A DNA stretch of 53,206 nucleotides from Pseudoalteromonas rhizosphaerae (GTDB lineage Bacteria > Pseudomonadota > Gammaproteobacteria > Enterobacterales > Alteromonadaceae): contig NZ_CABVLM010000021.1 in NCBI RefSeq assembly GCF_902498845.1, positions 1 to 53,206 on the forward strand, in the 5' to 3' direction. Under the pieces are notes generated by a model, which was not told where the DNA came from, made no database searches, and saw nothing but the letters and a program-made list of their open reading frames with translations. The translations under genes and the position numbers were made by a program. This document shows positions 41,826 through 50,735 of this stretch, one piece after another. Positions within the stretch are counted from its first letter, which is position 1; each line of letters starts with the position of its first letter.

Positions 41826-42839
41826 ATGACAATTTTAGTAACAGGTGGCGCGGGATACATAGGCTCACACACTGTTGTTGAATTATTACAACAAGATAAT
41901 GATGTTGTTATCATTGATAATTTAAGCAACTCGAGTGTGGAATCACTTGAGCGTGTAAAAAAAATCACTGGTAAAACTGTGCACTTTTATCAAGGTGACA
42001 TCCTTGATAAAACATTTTTGGCCAGCGTGTTTGCAAAACATACAATTGAGAGTGTTATTCATTTTGCCGGTTTAAAGGCTGTCGGTGAATCAATGGTGAA
42101 ACCCATTGAGTATTACCAAAATAACGTGCAAGGTACGCTGACTCTCGTTGATGCTATGCGCGATGCAGGTGTGTTTAAACTCGTATTTAGCTCATCGGCA
42201 ACAGTATATGGTGATCCAGCAAGCCTGCCAATTCAAGAAGATTTCCCAGTAGGTGGCACTACTAATCCATACGGCACATCAAAACTGATGGTTGAAATGA
42301 TGTTACAAGACATCGCTAAATCAGATGAGCGCTTTGCATTCGCAATTTTGCGTTACTTTAATCCCGTAGGTGCGCACGAGTCAGGCCTAATTGGTGAAGA
42401 TCCCAATGGTATTCCAAACAACTTATTACCTTACATAGCGCAAGTGGCAGTGGGTAAATTAAAGCAGCTGGGTATCTTCGGCGATGACTATGATACGGTT
42501 GATGGTACTGGTGTGCGTGATTACATCCATGTTGTTGACTTAGCGCTTGGTCATTTAAAGGCACTTAATAAAATAAACCAAGATACCGGTGCCCATGTTT
42601 ACAATCTTGGCACCGGTAATGGTTATTCGGTGCTACAAATGCTCAACGCATTTAGCAAAGCCTGTGGTAAAGATATTCCGTATCAGGTGTCACCTCGTCG
42701 CCCAGGTGATATTGCAGCTTGTTATGCAGCGCCTGAAAAAGCCCTTAGTGAACTTGATTGGCAAGCAGAGCGTGGTATCGATGTGATGATGCAAGATACG
42801 TGGCGTTGGCAAAGTAACAACCCAAATGGGTATAAATAG
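41826..42839 (+). CDS. galE: UDP-glucose 4-epimerase
   Basis: GalE interconverts UDP-glucose and UDP-galactose, feeding LPS and capsule synthesis. The 337-residue SDR protein has the NAD motif TGGAGYIGSH, the SSSATVYG segment, catalytic Y149-x3-K153 (YGTSK), and GTGVRDYIHVVDLA and RPGD near the end. GGAG lies five bases before the ATG. It is followed by its own terminator and is not in a gal operon. Confidence 0.96.
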   Translation: MTILVTGGAGYIGSHTVVELLQQDNDVVIIDNLSNSSVESLERVKKITGKTVHFYQGDILDKTFLASVFAKHTIESVIHFAGLKAVGESMVKPIEYYQNNVQGTLTLVDAMRDAGVFKLVFSSSATVYGDPASLPIQEDFPVGGTTNPYGTSKLMVEMMLQDIAKSDERFAFAILRYFNPVGAHESGLIGEDPNGIPNNLLPYIAQVAVGKLKQLGIFGDDYDTVDGTGVRDYIHVVDLALGHLKALNKINQDTGAHVYNLGTGNGYSVLQMLNAFSKACGKDIPYQVSPRRPGDIAACYAAPEKALSELDWQAERGIDVMMQDTWRWQSNNPNGYK

Positions 42840-42847
42840 CTAAACTT

Positions 42848-42876
42848 AAACCAGCTTCAATAAGCTGGTTTTTTTA
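42848..42876 (+). terminator. galE terminator
   Basis: AACCAGCTT and AAGCTGGTT form a stem followed by a T run, nine bases after the galE stop. Confidence 0.85.
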
Positions 42877-42944
42877 TATTTTTTGAAATAAAAAGTCTCG
42901 TTTACCACTCTTTTACAGTATCTATATTTAATCACCTATCAAAA

Positions 42945-43781
42945 ATGCAACCAACCTATACTCGTTACAGTATTCATTCACTGCTAATTATTAGCTTATC
43001 GCTATTGGGTCTTAGTCTCTTATTAGGAGCAGGGGTAAATAATGTGCATGCTATTTTCAATTTTTATCAATTAGCCAATGTAATCCCTAAAACTGGGCAA
43101 TCAATACTCGCTGGAGTGGCTTTTTTAGTAACCGCTTTATTTATTATTTTAAGTTTAAAACAATCACGTTTTCAGAACCCTGCTTTTGTTAGCCTGATCA
43201 CTCTTGCCGTTATACCGCTTGTTACCTTATTAAGTGAAAGCCGCTGGATGACTGACTTAGGTGGCTTCCCAATTATAGGCTCTGGGCAAGGTATAATTAA
43301 GTACACTGCACTTGTTTCTCTCGCTATTTACCTTTATAAACCGCAGCGCTTGTCAGCTCAAGGCATGGCAATTTTGAATTTCTTTCCTGTTGCATTAGTG
43401 CTTATTTGGATTGGTGGTATGAAATTTTACGAGTTTGAAGCAAATGGAATTATATCACTGGTATCAACCTCTATTTTTATGTCTTGGTTATATACCTTAT
43501 TTTCAGTGCAAACAGCGTCTAATCTAATTGGTGCGTACGACATCTTTTTTGCTTTAGCACTCGCTCTGGCTATCATTAAAAAGCATCCATTAGCCATTTA
43601 TGTTGCGGCTCTTGGCTGCAGTGCCGTATTTTTAATGACACAGACATTTTTATTCTCAGCTGAAGGAGCTTTTGACAGCTCAACACTACTTGCAAGATTA
43701 GGCCTTTTTGTTATTAAAGACTTATGGTTTATCGCAAATTTACTGGTAATTGTTAGCTTTGCAAAAAAGAGTCTTAATTAA
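42945..43781 (+). CDS. DUF417 (YkgB/RclC-like) inner-membrane protein
   Basis: This 278-residue protein has about eight membrane spans. The segment VALVLIWIGGMKFYEFEANGI and then MSWLYTLFS with LIGAYD match the DUF417 family, which includes RclC of E. coli, linked to reactive-chlorine resistance. It is longer than RclC (about 200 aa), with an extra N-terminal membrane region. No rclR or rclA is adjacent. The precise role is unknown. Confidence 0.75.
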   Translation: MQPTYTRYSIHSLLIISLSLLGLSLLLGAGVNNVHAIFNFYQLANVIPKTGQSILAGVAFLVTALFIILSLKQSRFQNPAFVSLITLAVIPLVTLLSESRWMTDLGGFPIIGSGQGIIKYTALVSLAIYLYKPQRLSAQGMAILNFFPVALVLIWIGGMKFYEFEANGIISLVSTSIFMSWLYTLFSVQTASNLIGAYDIFFALALALAIIKKHPLAIYVAALGCSAVFLMTQTFLFSAEGAFDSSTLLARLGLFVIKDLWFIANLLVIVSFAKKSLN

Positions 43782-43830
43782 CTACCATTTCAATAACATA
43801 TTTAATAATGTGTATTGTAAGATCTAAAAA

Positions 43831-43860
43831 GCGCTATCACTTAACCAATCGTGGTAGCGC
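43831..43860 (-). terminator. Terminator of the receptor-piuC transcript
   Basis: GCGCTATCAC and GTGGTAGCGC form a 10-bp stem with one wobble pair. On the minus strand it is followed by TTTTT, which fits the end of the piuC transcript. Confidence 0.75.
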
Positions 43861-43914
43861 CTTATAAATATATACTTTTATATTTTGGTTTAAATACACA
43901 TCACTACAACCTGT

Positions 43915-44595
43915 TTACGTCTGTGCCCATTGCCTTAATAAATTATGATACACGCCAGTTAACCTAACAATCTCAGGGCTATCGCTGACTTTTTCGCGCA
44001 AGCTTTGAATCGACATATCCAATTCAAATAACAAACCACGCTTTTCATCGCTATTAACCATGCTCTGTAACCAAAAAAATGAAGCTAAACGTCGCCCCCT
44101 AGTTACGGGAGTAACTTTATGTAAACTGGTTGATGGATACAACACCATGCTACCTGCAGGGAGTTTTACTGTGTGAGAGCCATAAGTATCTTCAATAACG
44201 AGTTCGCCACCATCATAGTCTTCTGGTTCGCTCAAAAATAACGTCATTGATAAATCCGTACGAATTTTCACTGGTGTGCCAGGTACTTGTCGAATCGCAT
44301 TATCAACATGAATACCAAACGATTGGCCACCTTGGTAACAGTTAAATAAAGGTGGAAAAATTTTTGCAGGCAACGCCCCTGACATAAATAGATCACTGCG
44401 AGCCAGAGCGCCCATAACTATATCACCGAGCTCTTTGGCTGCAGCGCTTTGCTCAGGTAATTGTAAGTTATTTTTGGTCTTAGTTGATTGATAACCTGCG
44501 GTAACACTGCCATCAGTCCATTGCGCGGCTAATAAAACATTACGGCAATAAGCGACTTCATCAGCACTGAGCAAGTCTGGTATTTTTAATAGCAT
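43915..44595 (-). CDS. piuC: Fe(II)/2-oxoglutarate-dependent PKHD-type hydroxylase PiuC/YbiX
   Basis: From the ATG at 44595 (GGGA upstream) it has 226 residues. The iron ligands are H96-x-D98 (HVDNAIR) and H159 (SLHKV), with 2-oxoglutarate Arg169 in RRLASFFW. The DYDGGELVIEDTYG segment is typical. In Pseudomonas and E. coli this gene pairs with a catecholate siderophore receptor (PiuA, Fiu), as it does here. The substrate is unknown. It lies 87 bp after the receptor gene and is probably cotranscribed. Confidence 0.93.
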   Translation of the reverse strand: MLLKIPDLLSADEVAYCRNVLLAAQWTDGSVTAGYQSTKTKNNLQLPEQSAAAKELGDIVMGALARSDLFMSGALPAKIFPPLFNCYQGGQSFGIHVDNAIRQVPGTPVKIRTDLSMTLFLSEPEDYDGGELVIEDTYGSHTVKLPAGSMVLYPSTSLHKVTPVTRGRRLASFFWLQSMVNSDEKRGLLFELDMSIQSLREKVSDSPEIVRLTGVYHNLLRQWAQT

Positions 44596-44682
44596 GGAAG
44601 TTCCCAAATCTTAAAAAAACAGGCTAATAAGCATTAACCTGTTTAATAAGCTTTAACCTATTTAACAAACATTAGTTTGTAA

Positions 44683-46863
44683 TTAGAAAGAATAACTAGC
44701 CGTTAGTGTAAAATAACGACCTTGACCAGGAATAAAGTGTCCGCCACCTAGTTTATCTTCATAATCTTCATCCGTTAAATTCTCACCATTAAACTGAATG
44801 CTTAACTGCTCAGTTGCTTGATAAGAAAGCATCATATCGAACAAAACATAACTGTCGGCTTTACGACTGGTCGCTGAATTACCATTATAACGCTCACCAA
44901 TATATTGTGCGCCAAAACCTGCAGCTATCGCGTCGCTAAAGTCATATCGAGCCCAAACACTGTAGCTATTTTTAGGTGCTCGAGCCAAGTTATGCCCAAC
45001 ATCACCATCAACCGTAGATTCAGTAACTTCGCTATCTTGATAGCTATAAGAACCGATGATACTTAATTCATCGGTGATAATACCTGTTGCAGACAACTCT
45101 AAACCTTGCACTCGTTGCTCACCATCAAGCACTTCAACACCACGCTGATCACTATTAGGATCATCCACGCGCGCATTAGTTTTAACCGTTCTAAAAATAG
45201 CGGCACTGGTCATCAACTTATCATCAAGTAAATTCCATTTAGTGCCTAACTCATAGCTTTGGCTCTTCTCCGGATCTAACTCACTTGAATTACCACGAGT
45301 AGATACTGCAATGCCTTCAGCCGATGGGTTATACGAGTTACCTGCACCAAAGTAAATGCTGCTATTTTGACTTGGCTTATATACGGCAGATGCGTTCCAA
45401 CTAGTCATGGTATCGCTAGTTGAGATCGTTAATGCTGGATCCTTGTAATCATACTGATAATCGCTATCGTACTGCTCTGAACGTAAACCCGCAGTTAATT
45501 GCCAATATTCATTAAATGTAATTGTATCAAATGCATAAATTGCACGGGTTTTAGCAACCGCTTCAGTACTAGTGCCATCACGACCATACTGACCAGTGTA
45601 AGGTAAATAAGCATCTGGGTTGTATAAGTCATTCAGCGCTGGTTCGTTCTTTAAATTATCAGCTACCAATGCAGTCACATTCCAACGGCTAAATGTCTCG
45701 TTAGTTAATTCAACACCAGTAACCACATTATGTTTTACACCAGCAAAATAGTACTCACCAACTAAATCAAGTTGCAGTGTAGCCAATTCATTGCGCGTAT
45801 CGCGATTTTTAACGTCGCTCATTCTAATATCAGTTGTTGTTTTTACATCAATAAAACGCGGCGCTGTCACTGTATCTTTTCGCTCTACACGACCAATGCG
45901 ACCTTGGGCACGTAGCGTGGTTGTTTGCGACAAGTCATACTCGTACTTTGCAGTTGTTGAATACGCTTCGATATCTTCAAAATCACGATATACGTTACCG
46001 TAAAAATTAGTGAAATTCACCGGTGGTGCTGCATTTTCGCTACCAGCAAGTTCAGCAACAGGGCTAGAACCAACCCACGGAATACCGTAATCAGACATAT
46101 TATCTTGATTCTGATAATCAGCATTAAGATTAAAACGGCTATTGGTGCCTAAACCAGTCGCAAACGAAACCGCTACTGCTTGTTTTTCTTTTTCAACATG
46201 ATCACGCCCAGCAACATCCCCTTTATCAACCAGTAAATTGACACGTAGCGCTGATGTTTCAGCCACTTTAAAGTTACTATCGATTTGCGCGCGGTAATCA
46301 CTCTCTGTGCCTAAACGCAGCGAAGCATCATTAAATTCATCCAACGTCGCCGTTTTTGTCGTTAAGTTAATACTACCACCCGTTGAACCTCGGCCTGTTG
46401 TCGCTGAGCTTGGACCTTTTGCAACTTCGATTTGCTCAACGTTATAAGTATCACGGTCGTACCCGGCAATATCACGAATACCATCGATAAAAATATCATT
46501 GGCAGCACTAAAACCACGAATAGATAAACTGTCACCAGCTGGCGCACCGCCTTCACCCGCCGCCAATGAAATACCCGAAACATTACGTAACGCATCTTGC
46601 AAACTATCTACATTTCTATCTTTCATCACAGCTTTGTTAATAACCGTTATTGATTTTGCAGTATCAACCAACGGCTGGGTGTTCTTTATTGATGATGATT
46701 TTTCAACTTTATAGCTTTGTTCCGATTGCGTTTTTGCTTTGGTTACTGATAGCTCTTGTATATTTTCAGCTCCTTGAGCAGACGCCCAAGTTGATAAAGT
46801 TGCGGTAACAAAAGCAGCCAGCGGTTTTATATAAGTTCGGCGTTTATTAGTCATTTTATCCAT
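44683..46863 (-). CDS. TonB-dependent siderophore receptor, Fiu/PiuA-like
   Basis: From the ATG at 46863 the protein has 726 residues, with GGAG five bases upstream and a signal peptide ending at TWASAQG. The TonB box may be ENIQELSVTKA. The plug has KDRNVDSLQDALRNVSGISL, SLSIRGFSAANDIFIDGIRD, YNVEQIEVAKGPSSATTGRGSTGGSINL, typical of siderophore receptors. The barrel ends GRYFTLTASYSF with terminal Phe. The piuC gene follows, which suggests a catecholate-type substrate as in Fiu and PiuA. A sigma-70 promoter overlapped by a Fur-like site lies upstream. Confidence 0.93.
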   Translation of the reverse strand: MDKMTNKRRTYIKPLAAFVTATLSTWASAQGAENIQELSVTKAKTQSEQSYKVEKSSSIKNTQPLVDTAKSITVINKAVMKDRNVDSLQDALRNVSGISLAAGEGGAPAGDSLSIRGFSAANDIFIDGIRDIAGYDRDTYNVEQIEVAKGPSSATTGRGSTGGSINLTTKTATLDEFNDASLRLGTESDYRAQIDSNFKVAETSALRVNLLVDKGDVAGRDHVEKEKQAVAVSFATGLGTNSRFNLNADYQNQDNMSDYGIPWVGSSPVAELAGSENAAPPVNFTNFYGNVYRDFEDIEAYSTTAKYEYDLSQTTTLRAQGRIGRVERKDTVTAPRFIDVKTTTDIRMSDVKNRDTRNELATLQLDLVGEYYFAGVKHNVVTGVELTNETFSRWNVTALVADNLKNEPALNDLYNPDAYLPYTGQYGRDGTSTEAVAKTRAIYAFDTITFNEYWQLTAGLRSEQYDSDYQYDYKDPALTISTSDTMTSWNASAVYKPSQNSSIYFGAGNSYNPSAEGIAVSTRGNSSELDPEKSQSYELGTKWNLLDDKLMTSAAIFRTVKTNARVDDPNSDQRGVEVLDGEQRVQGLELSATGIITDELSIIGSYSYQDSEVTESTVDGDVGHNLARAPKNSYSVWARYDFSDAIAAGFGAQYIGERYNGNSATSRKADSYVLFDMMLSYQATEQLSIQFNGENLTDEDYEDKLGGGHFIPGQGRYFTLTASYSF

Positions 46864-46944
46864 TTCAGCTCCATTAGCAGGGAACTTGCTAACACGTTGT
46901 TTTTGTAGCAAGTCATTTAAGCACGTTGATTTAAGTTCGGCGGA

Positions 46945-46973
46945 ATCCTAGCACCGAGTAATATCAATGTAAA
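46945..46973 (-). promoter_or_regulatory. Sigma-70 promoter of the siderophore receptor
   Basis: On the minus strand TTTACA (46973-46968) and TAGGAT (46950-46945) are exactly 17 bp apart, giving a leader of about 75 nt before the receptor ATG. Confidence 0.55.
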
Positions 46974-46990
46974 TGCGAAATGTTATCACT
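46972..46990 (-). promoter_or_regulatory. Fur-box-like site overlapping the receptor -35
   Basis: AATGCGAAATGTTATCACT matches 13 of 18 defined positions of AATGATAATNATTATCATT by hand count. It abuts and overlaps the -35 element of the receptor promoter, where a bound Fur would block polymerase. Confidence 0.5.
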
Positions 46991-47199
46991 TGTATTACTT
47001 TGTCAATCATTGTACTATTTTTCACACTTTTAAACTTACGTAACGCGACTGTAAATGCACAGTAAACTTGGATGCATGAGTGGCGTAAAAAATTAAGTTT
47101 AAGCGCTTAAAAATCAAGGTTTTTTAATTTTATAAAGTTAAAGCCAGAGCTTGGCTTTGTACTGTAAATGGTTATTACTTTTAGGGCATTACTTAGCAT

Positions 47200-47964
47200 A
47201 TGCAACGTTTTATAAAATCTGTTGGGGCAGTTATTTTACTAAGCTCATTCTCAAGCTTAGCTGATCCGGTTAGCGAACTTGAAAACCTCGTTAATCAGTG
47301 GTTACAAATAGAACAACAAACTAGTGAGTTAGAAACACATTGGCTAGAAAAAAAAACCTCGATGCAACAAACATTAATCTTACTTGATGCAGAGCAAACA
47401 CAACTCAAACAGCTAAACCAAAATCGTCAAAAGAACACCTCTGAGCTGGCAGAAAAGCGCACTGCGCTAATTAAAAAACAAAGCCAGCTTGAGACCGATG
47501 AAAACGCGCTCAATAGTCAATTAATCCAGCTCAGCCAGCAATTGCGCTCACTGCAAGTACAATTACCTCCCCCATTACTGGCGAGCTGGCAAAGTATTGG
47601 CGATCTAGATAACGAAAGCCTAGATGCGAATGAAAAGCTACAAATTGCTTTAAAAATGCTTGGCCAATTGGCTGATTTTCAAAACCGAATTTCAATTCAT
47701 GAAATGGCAATCAGTAATAGTGAAGGCAAAGAAATATGGGTAAAACAGCTTTATTTGGGTGCCGCACAAGCATGGTTTGTTAGTAATGATTTAAGTTATG
47801 CGGGCATTGGCTTCCCTTCTGAGTTAGGTTGGCAATGGCAATTTGATACTGAAATTGATGGCGAGCAAATTGCCCACGGTATCGCTGTACAAGAAAAAAA
47901 ACAAGCAGCTCACTGGCTTACCTTGCCTGTATTTAGCTATGCAGCTAAGGAGCTGACGCCATGA
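47200..47964 (+). CDS. DUF3450 periplasmic coiled-coil protein of the TonB2 cluster
   Basis: This 254-residue protein has a signal peptide (MQRFIKSVGAVILLSSFSSLA). Long Gln/Glu/Lys-rich coiled coil covers about 25-125 (LEKEN-type heptads such as ETDENALNSQLIQLSQQLRSLQ). A C-terminal DUF3450-like region has LYLGAAQAWFVSNDLSYAGIG. DUF3450 genes commonly head TtpC-ExbB-ExbD-TonB2 clusters in Vibrio, Shewanella and Pseudoalteromonas. Its exact role is unknown. It overlaps ttpC by 4 bp. Confidence 0.9.
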   Translation: MQRFIKSVGAVILLSSFSSLADPVSELENLVNQWLQIEQQTSELETHWLEKKTSMQQTLILLDAEQTQLKQLNQNRQKNTSELAEKRTALIKKQSQLETDENALNSQLIQLSQQLRSLQVQLPPPLLASWQSIGDLDNESLDANEKLQIALKMLGQLADFQNRISIHEMAISNSEGKEIWVKQLYLGAAQAWFVSNDLSYAGIGFPSELGWQWQFDTEIDGEQIAHGIAVQEKKQAAHWLTLPVFSYAAKELTP

Positions 47965-49271
47965 AACGATTCTGTACTTTTTGGTTTGTTACACTACTGA
48001 GTTTTAGCCAAGTAGTAACAGCCGCGACTGCGGATGCTGCCAAACAACAATTGCTAACGGATATTAAAACGGCGCAGAGCGTTTTAAATAAAGCACAACA
48101 GCGGATTGCCAAACAGCAAACAACTATGGCACAACAGATATTTGAAAAACAGCAAGCACTTAAAAAAGAGCGTGAGCAAGCGACACTCAATCGCCGTTTA
48201 GCTGATGAAGACACATTGAGTTTAACCCAGCTACAAACACGCTTAGATAGCTGGCAACAACAACAGCAATATCGGCTAAATTTACTCAACCGATTTACTC
48301 GTCAATACGCTCAGCAAGCGCAAAGTAAAAACGATCAACAAGCACTTTTAAATGATGTAGTCGCGGTGATAGAGCAGCAAACCGCGGCATTATATCCAGA
48401 GTTTAAAAAACAAAATATAGTATTGAAAAATGGCGAACTGACCGCAGCTACAACATTACAAGTAGGTCCCGTGGCTTGGTTTAGTGTTGCACAGCCAAAA
48501 CTAACCGGCCTGCTTTCATCAGCAGCTAACGTTGCAGTACCAAAAGTAGCTATAGTTCAATCAAGTGATGAGAATAACCCATTTGATATTGCTTACTCAC
48601 AAGTAAATACAAACTCAGCTAAGGTCGCAGCTTCTTTAACATTTGATCCAAGTTTAACCCGCTTAGTTGCCAGTCAAGCGCAACAAGAAGGTGCAGTTGA
48701 ACATCTTGAAAAAGGTGGCTTATGGGCAATCCCTATTATTTTATTTGCATGTTTTGCATTATTAATTGCGCTATTCAAGGCATATCAATTATTTAGCCTT
48801 AGTAAGATCAAAGCTGTCTCGACGCTGACTTTACAAACTGCGTTTAATCAACCTGAGCAACACAGCTTCAGCGGAATGCAAGCAACGCTGTTTCAACTCT
48901 CTGTTGATAGCAACATAGGACAAATAAGAGATGACCAGTTATTTAATCAGCTGATGCATAATAAACACAAGCTTGATAACTACATTGGCGCAATCGCGAT
49001 CACAGCATCGGTAGCACCGCTACTGGGCTTATTGGGCACAGTCAGTGGCATGATTGAAACATTCAAAATGATGACGTTATTTGGCTCAGGCGATCCAGAA
49101 GTGGTATCTGGTGGTATTGCCCAAGCTTTGATCACTACCGAGCTTGGCCTCGTTGTTGCCATACCAGCATTAGTACTCAATGCGCTACTATCGCGTAAAG
49201 CTAAAGCCTATTACACCCAACTTGAAGCGTTCGCACTGCAACTTAGTCAACTTGAGGTGAAAAATGTTTGA
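47961..49271 (+). CDS. ttpC: TonB-system accessory protein TtpC (MotA/TolQ/ExbB domain)
   Basis: This 436-residue protein has a signal peptide, a periplasmic coiled coil (about 25-135) and a C-terminal MotA/TolQ/ExbB proton-channel domain. The domain has membrane spans near 255-275, 345-365 and 390-410, with ASVAPLLGLLGTVSGMIETF and ALITTELGLVVAIPALV. In Vibrio TonB2 systems TtpC is required in addition to ExbB2 and ExbD2. It overlaps both neighbours (4 bp with DUF3450, 8 bp with exbB2), so the cluster is translationally coupled. Confidence 0.93.
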   Translation: MKRFCTFWFVTLLSFSQVVTAATADAAKQQLLTDIKTAQSVLNKAQQRIAKQQTTMAQQIFEKQQALKKEREQATLNRRLADEDTLSLTQLQTRLDSWQQQQQYRLNLLNRFTRQYAQQAQSKNDQQALLNDVVAVIEQQTAALYPEFKKQNIVLKNGELTAATTLQVGPVAWFSVAQPKLTGLLSSAANVAVPKVAIVQSSDENNPFDIAYSQVNTNSAKVAASLTFDPSLTRLVASQAQQEGAVEHLEKGGLWAIPIILFACFALLIALFKAYQLFSLSKIKAVSTLTLQTAFNQPEQHSFSGMQATLFQLSVDSNIGQIRDDQLFNQLMHNKHKLDNYIGAIAITASVAPLLGLLGTVSGMIETFKMMTLFGSGDPEVVSGGIAQALITTELGLVVAIPALVLNALLSRKAKAYYTQLEAFALQLSQLEVKNV

Positions 49272-49635
49272 GCAACTGTTCGATAATTTTATCTGCTGGC
49301 TTATCATCCTATTAGCGCTATTTGTTTATCAGCTCATTTGGCACGATATCCTGCATTTAAAACAATATAAACTGCAACGCCAAGGTTACTGGCACGATGT
49401 CAGCTCTATTTTGACCGCTGCGCTGCCATTACTTGGTTTATTAGGCACCATTATTGGTTTACTCGATACATTTAAAGTGATGTCGCAAGGCGAAAACGAA
49501 TTAATGAGCGAAGCGATAAGTAATGCTCTACTCACCACACAACTGGGGTTAGTCTGCGCAATTCCTGCATGGCTGATGCAAGCTTACTTGCTGTACGTAA
49601 CACGTAACAGTACTATCCAACAGCAAGCGAGCTAA
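49264..49635 (+). CDS. exbB2: ExbB-like proton channel subunit of the TonB2 system
   Basis: This 123-residue short-form ExbB has an N-terminal membrane span (ICWLIILLALFVYQLIW). The MotA/TolQ/ExbB core follows with LPLLGLLGTIIGLLDTFKVM and NALLTTQLGLVCAIPAWL. It forms the inner-membrane proton channel with ExbD2 to power TonB2. It overlaps ttpC by 8 bp and lies 4 bp before exbD2. Confidence 0.92.
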   Translation: MFEQLFDNFICWLIILLALFVYQLIWHDILHLKQYKLQRQGYWHDVSSILTAALPLLGLLGTIIGLLDTFKVMSQGENELMSEAISNALLTTQLGLVCAIPAWLMQAYLLYVTRNSTIQQQAS

Positions 49636-49639
49636 GCCA

Positions 49640-50044
49640 ATGCAAGCACGTTTAAAACAACGCCTAGAACAACAATCTGCGCATCATATTGATATGTCAC
49701 CACTATTAGATGTGGTATTTATACTATTGATTTTCTTTATTGTAACCACCGTTTTCGTTCGCGAAAGTGGGGTCGAGGTTGATAAACCGCAAGCCGTCTC
49801 AGCAAGCAGATTAGAGCAACAAGTTATTTTTCTTGCCATAACTGATAGTCAGCAGGTTTACTTTGACGGTAGCCAAATTGGCGTGGCCGGTGTGCGCAGC
49901 AGCGTAGAGCAAATGCTAAAACAACAGCAAAGACCAGTAGTGATCCAAGCTGATAAAACCGTACCAACTGAGCTATTAGTAAAAGTAATAGACGAAGCAA
50001 AACTTGCTGGTGCAGCAACCGTTAACTTAGCGACCCAGCAATAA
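49640..50044 (+). CDS. exbD2: ExbD-like subunit of the TonB2 system
   Basis: This 134-residue protein has one N-terminal membrane span with the conserved proton-path Asp24 in MSPLLDVVFILLIFF. The periplasmic domain has VDKPQAVSASRLEQQ and QADKTVPTELLVKVIDEAKLAGA, typical of ExbD. It couples proton flow to TonB2. It begins 4 bp after exbB2 and ends 1 bp before tonB2. Confidence 0.94.
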   Translation: MQARLKQRLEQQSAHHIDMSPLLDVVFILLIFFIVTTVFVRESGVEVDKPQAVSASRLEQQVIFLAITDSQQVYFDGSQIGVAGVRSSVEQMLKQQQRPVVIQADKTVPTELLVKVIDEAKLAGAATVNLATQQ

Positions 50045-50045
50045 T

Positions 50046-50708
50046 ATGCAAAATAATATACTCGCATCACAACCTGCAATAGCTAATAAACGTCATCCGT
50101 TTTTTGCTTTTATGTTGAGCCTAACGGTACTTGCATGCGCATTAGTTTTACTCTGGCTTGGCCAAATTGCTGAGCACGTTATCAACGACAAAGTTATCGT
50201 TCGCGAAGTTGCTTTAGTGCCACTGCCTCCACCTCCGCCACCAACCGTGACGCAATCAGCTGTAACAGAGCCGATGCAAAGCCTCGTTGTCGAAGGTGCG
50301 GGTGCAACTATTCAAGCCATTAATATAAAAATTGAAAGTAAAATTTCGCTTAGTAAACCAACCCTTGCAAATATGCCAATTGCGACTCCTGAATTTCAAT
50401 CTATCGAAGTTAATTGGGATGCCTTTAGCTTAAATCAACTAGATGGTTTACCCACGCTACTCACTCCCGTAAAAGCAGTATTACCTAAAAAGTTAACTCG
50501 CCAAGGTGTGAGTACCTTCATCGTGAAGCTCGATGTTTTTATCGATGAAAATGGCCGATTAAGCTTAATTGATGTTATACAAAACCCGTACCCTGAGCTA
50601 AAGCCTGAAATAGACAAGATCATTAAGCAAAGTCGGTTTAGTTCACCAAAAAAAGACGGTGAAATAGTGAGAGCCAGATTTATTTGGCCCATTGAATTTA
50701 AACCTTAG
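50046..50708 (+). CDS. tonB2: TonB2 energy transducer
   Basis: TonB spans the inner membrane and pulls on outer-membrane receptors. The 220-residue protein has one membrane helix (about 18-40) and a short proline stretch (PLPPPPPPTV). The TonB C-terminal domain has VKLDVFIDENGRLSLIDVIQNPYPELKPEIDKIIKQSRFSSP. The spacer is shorter than in TonB1, as usual for TonB2. It could energise both receptors in this window. A TPR gene follows. Confidence 0.94.
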   Translation: MQNNILASQPAIANKRHPFFAFMLSLTVLACALVLLWLGQIAEHVINDKVIVREVALVPLPPPPPPTVTQSAVTEPMQSLVVEGAGATIQAINIKIESKISLSKPTLANMPIATPEFQSIEVNWDAFSLNQLDGLPTLLTPVKAVLPKKLTRQGVSTFIVKLDVFIDENGRLSLIDVIQNPYPELKPEIDKIIKQSRFSSPKKDGEIVRARFIWPIEFKP

Positions 50709-50735
50709 TAAAGCCAGTATTTAAGTGAAAATACA

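Larger units (their letters stand above)
46864..47199. other. Divergent regulatory region between receptor and TonB2 cluster
   Basis: No gene is visible in these 336 bp. They hold the receptor promoter (46945-46973) with an overlapping Fur-like site. For the plus-strand TonB2 cluster I find no clear promoter. Two iron-uptake transcripts fire outward from this region. Confidence 0.7.
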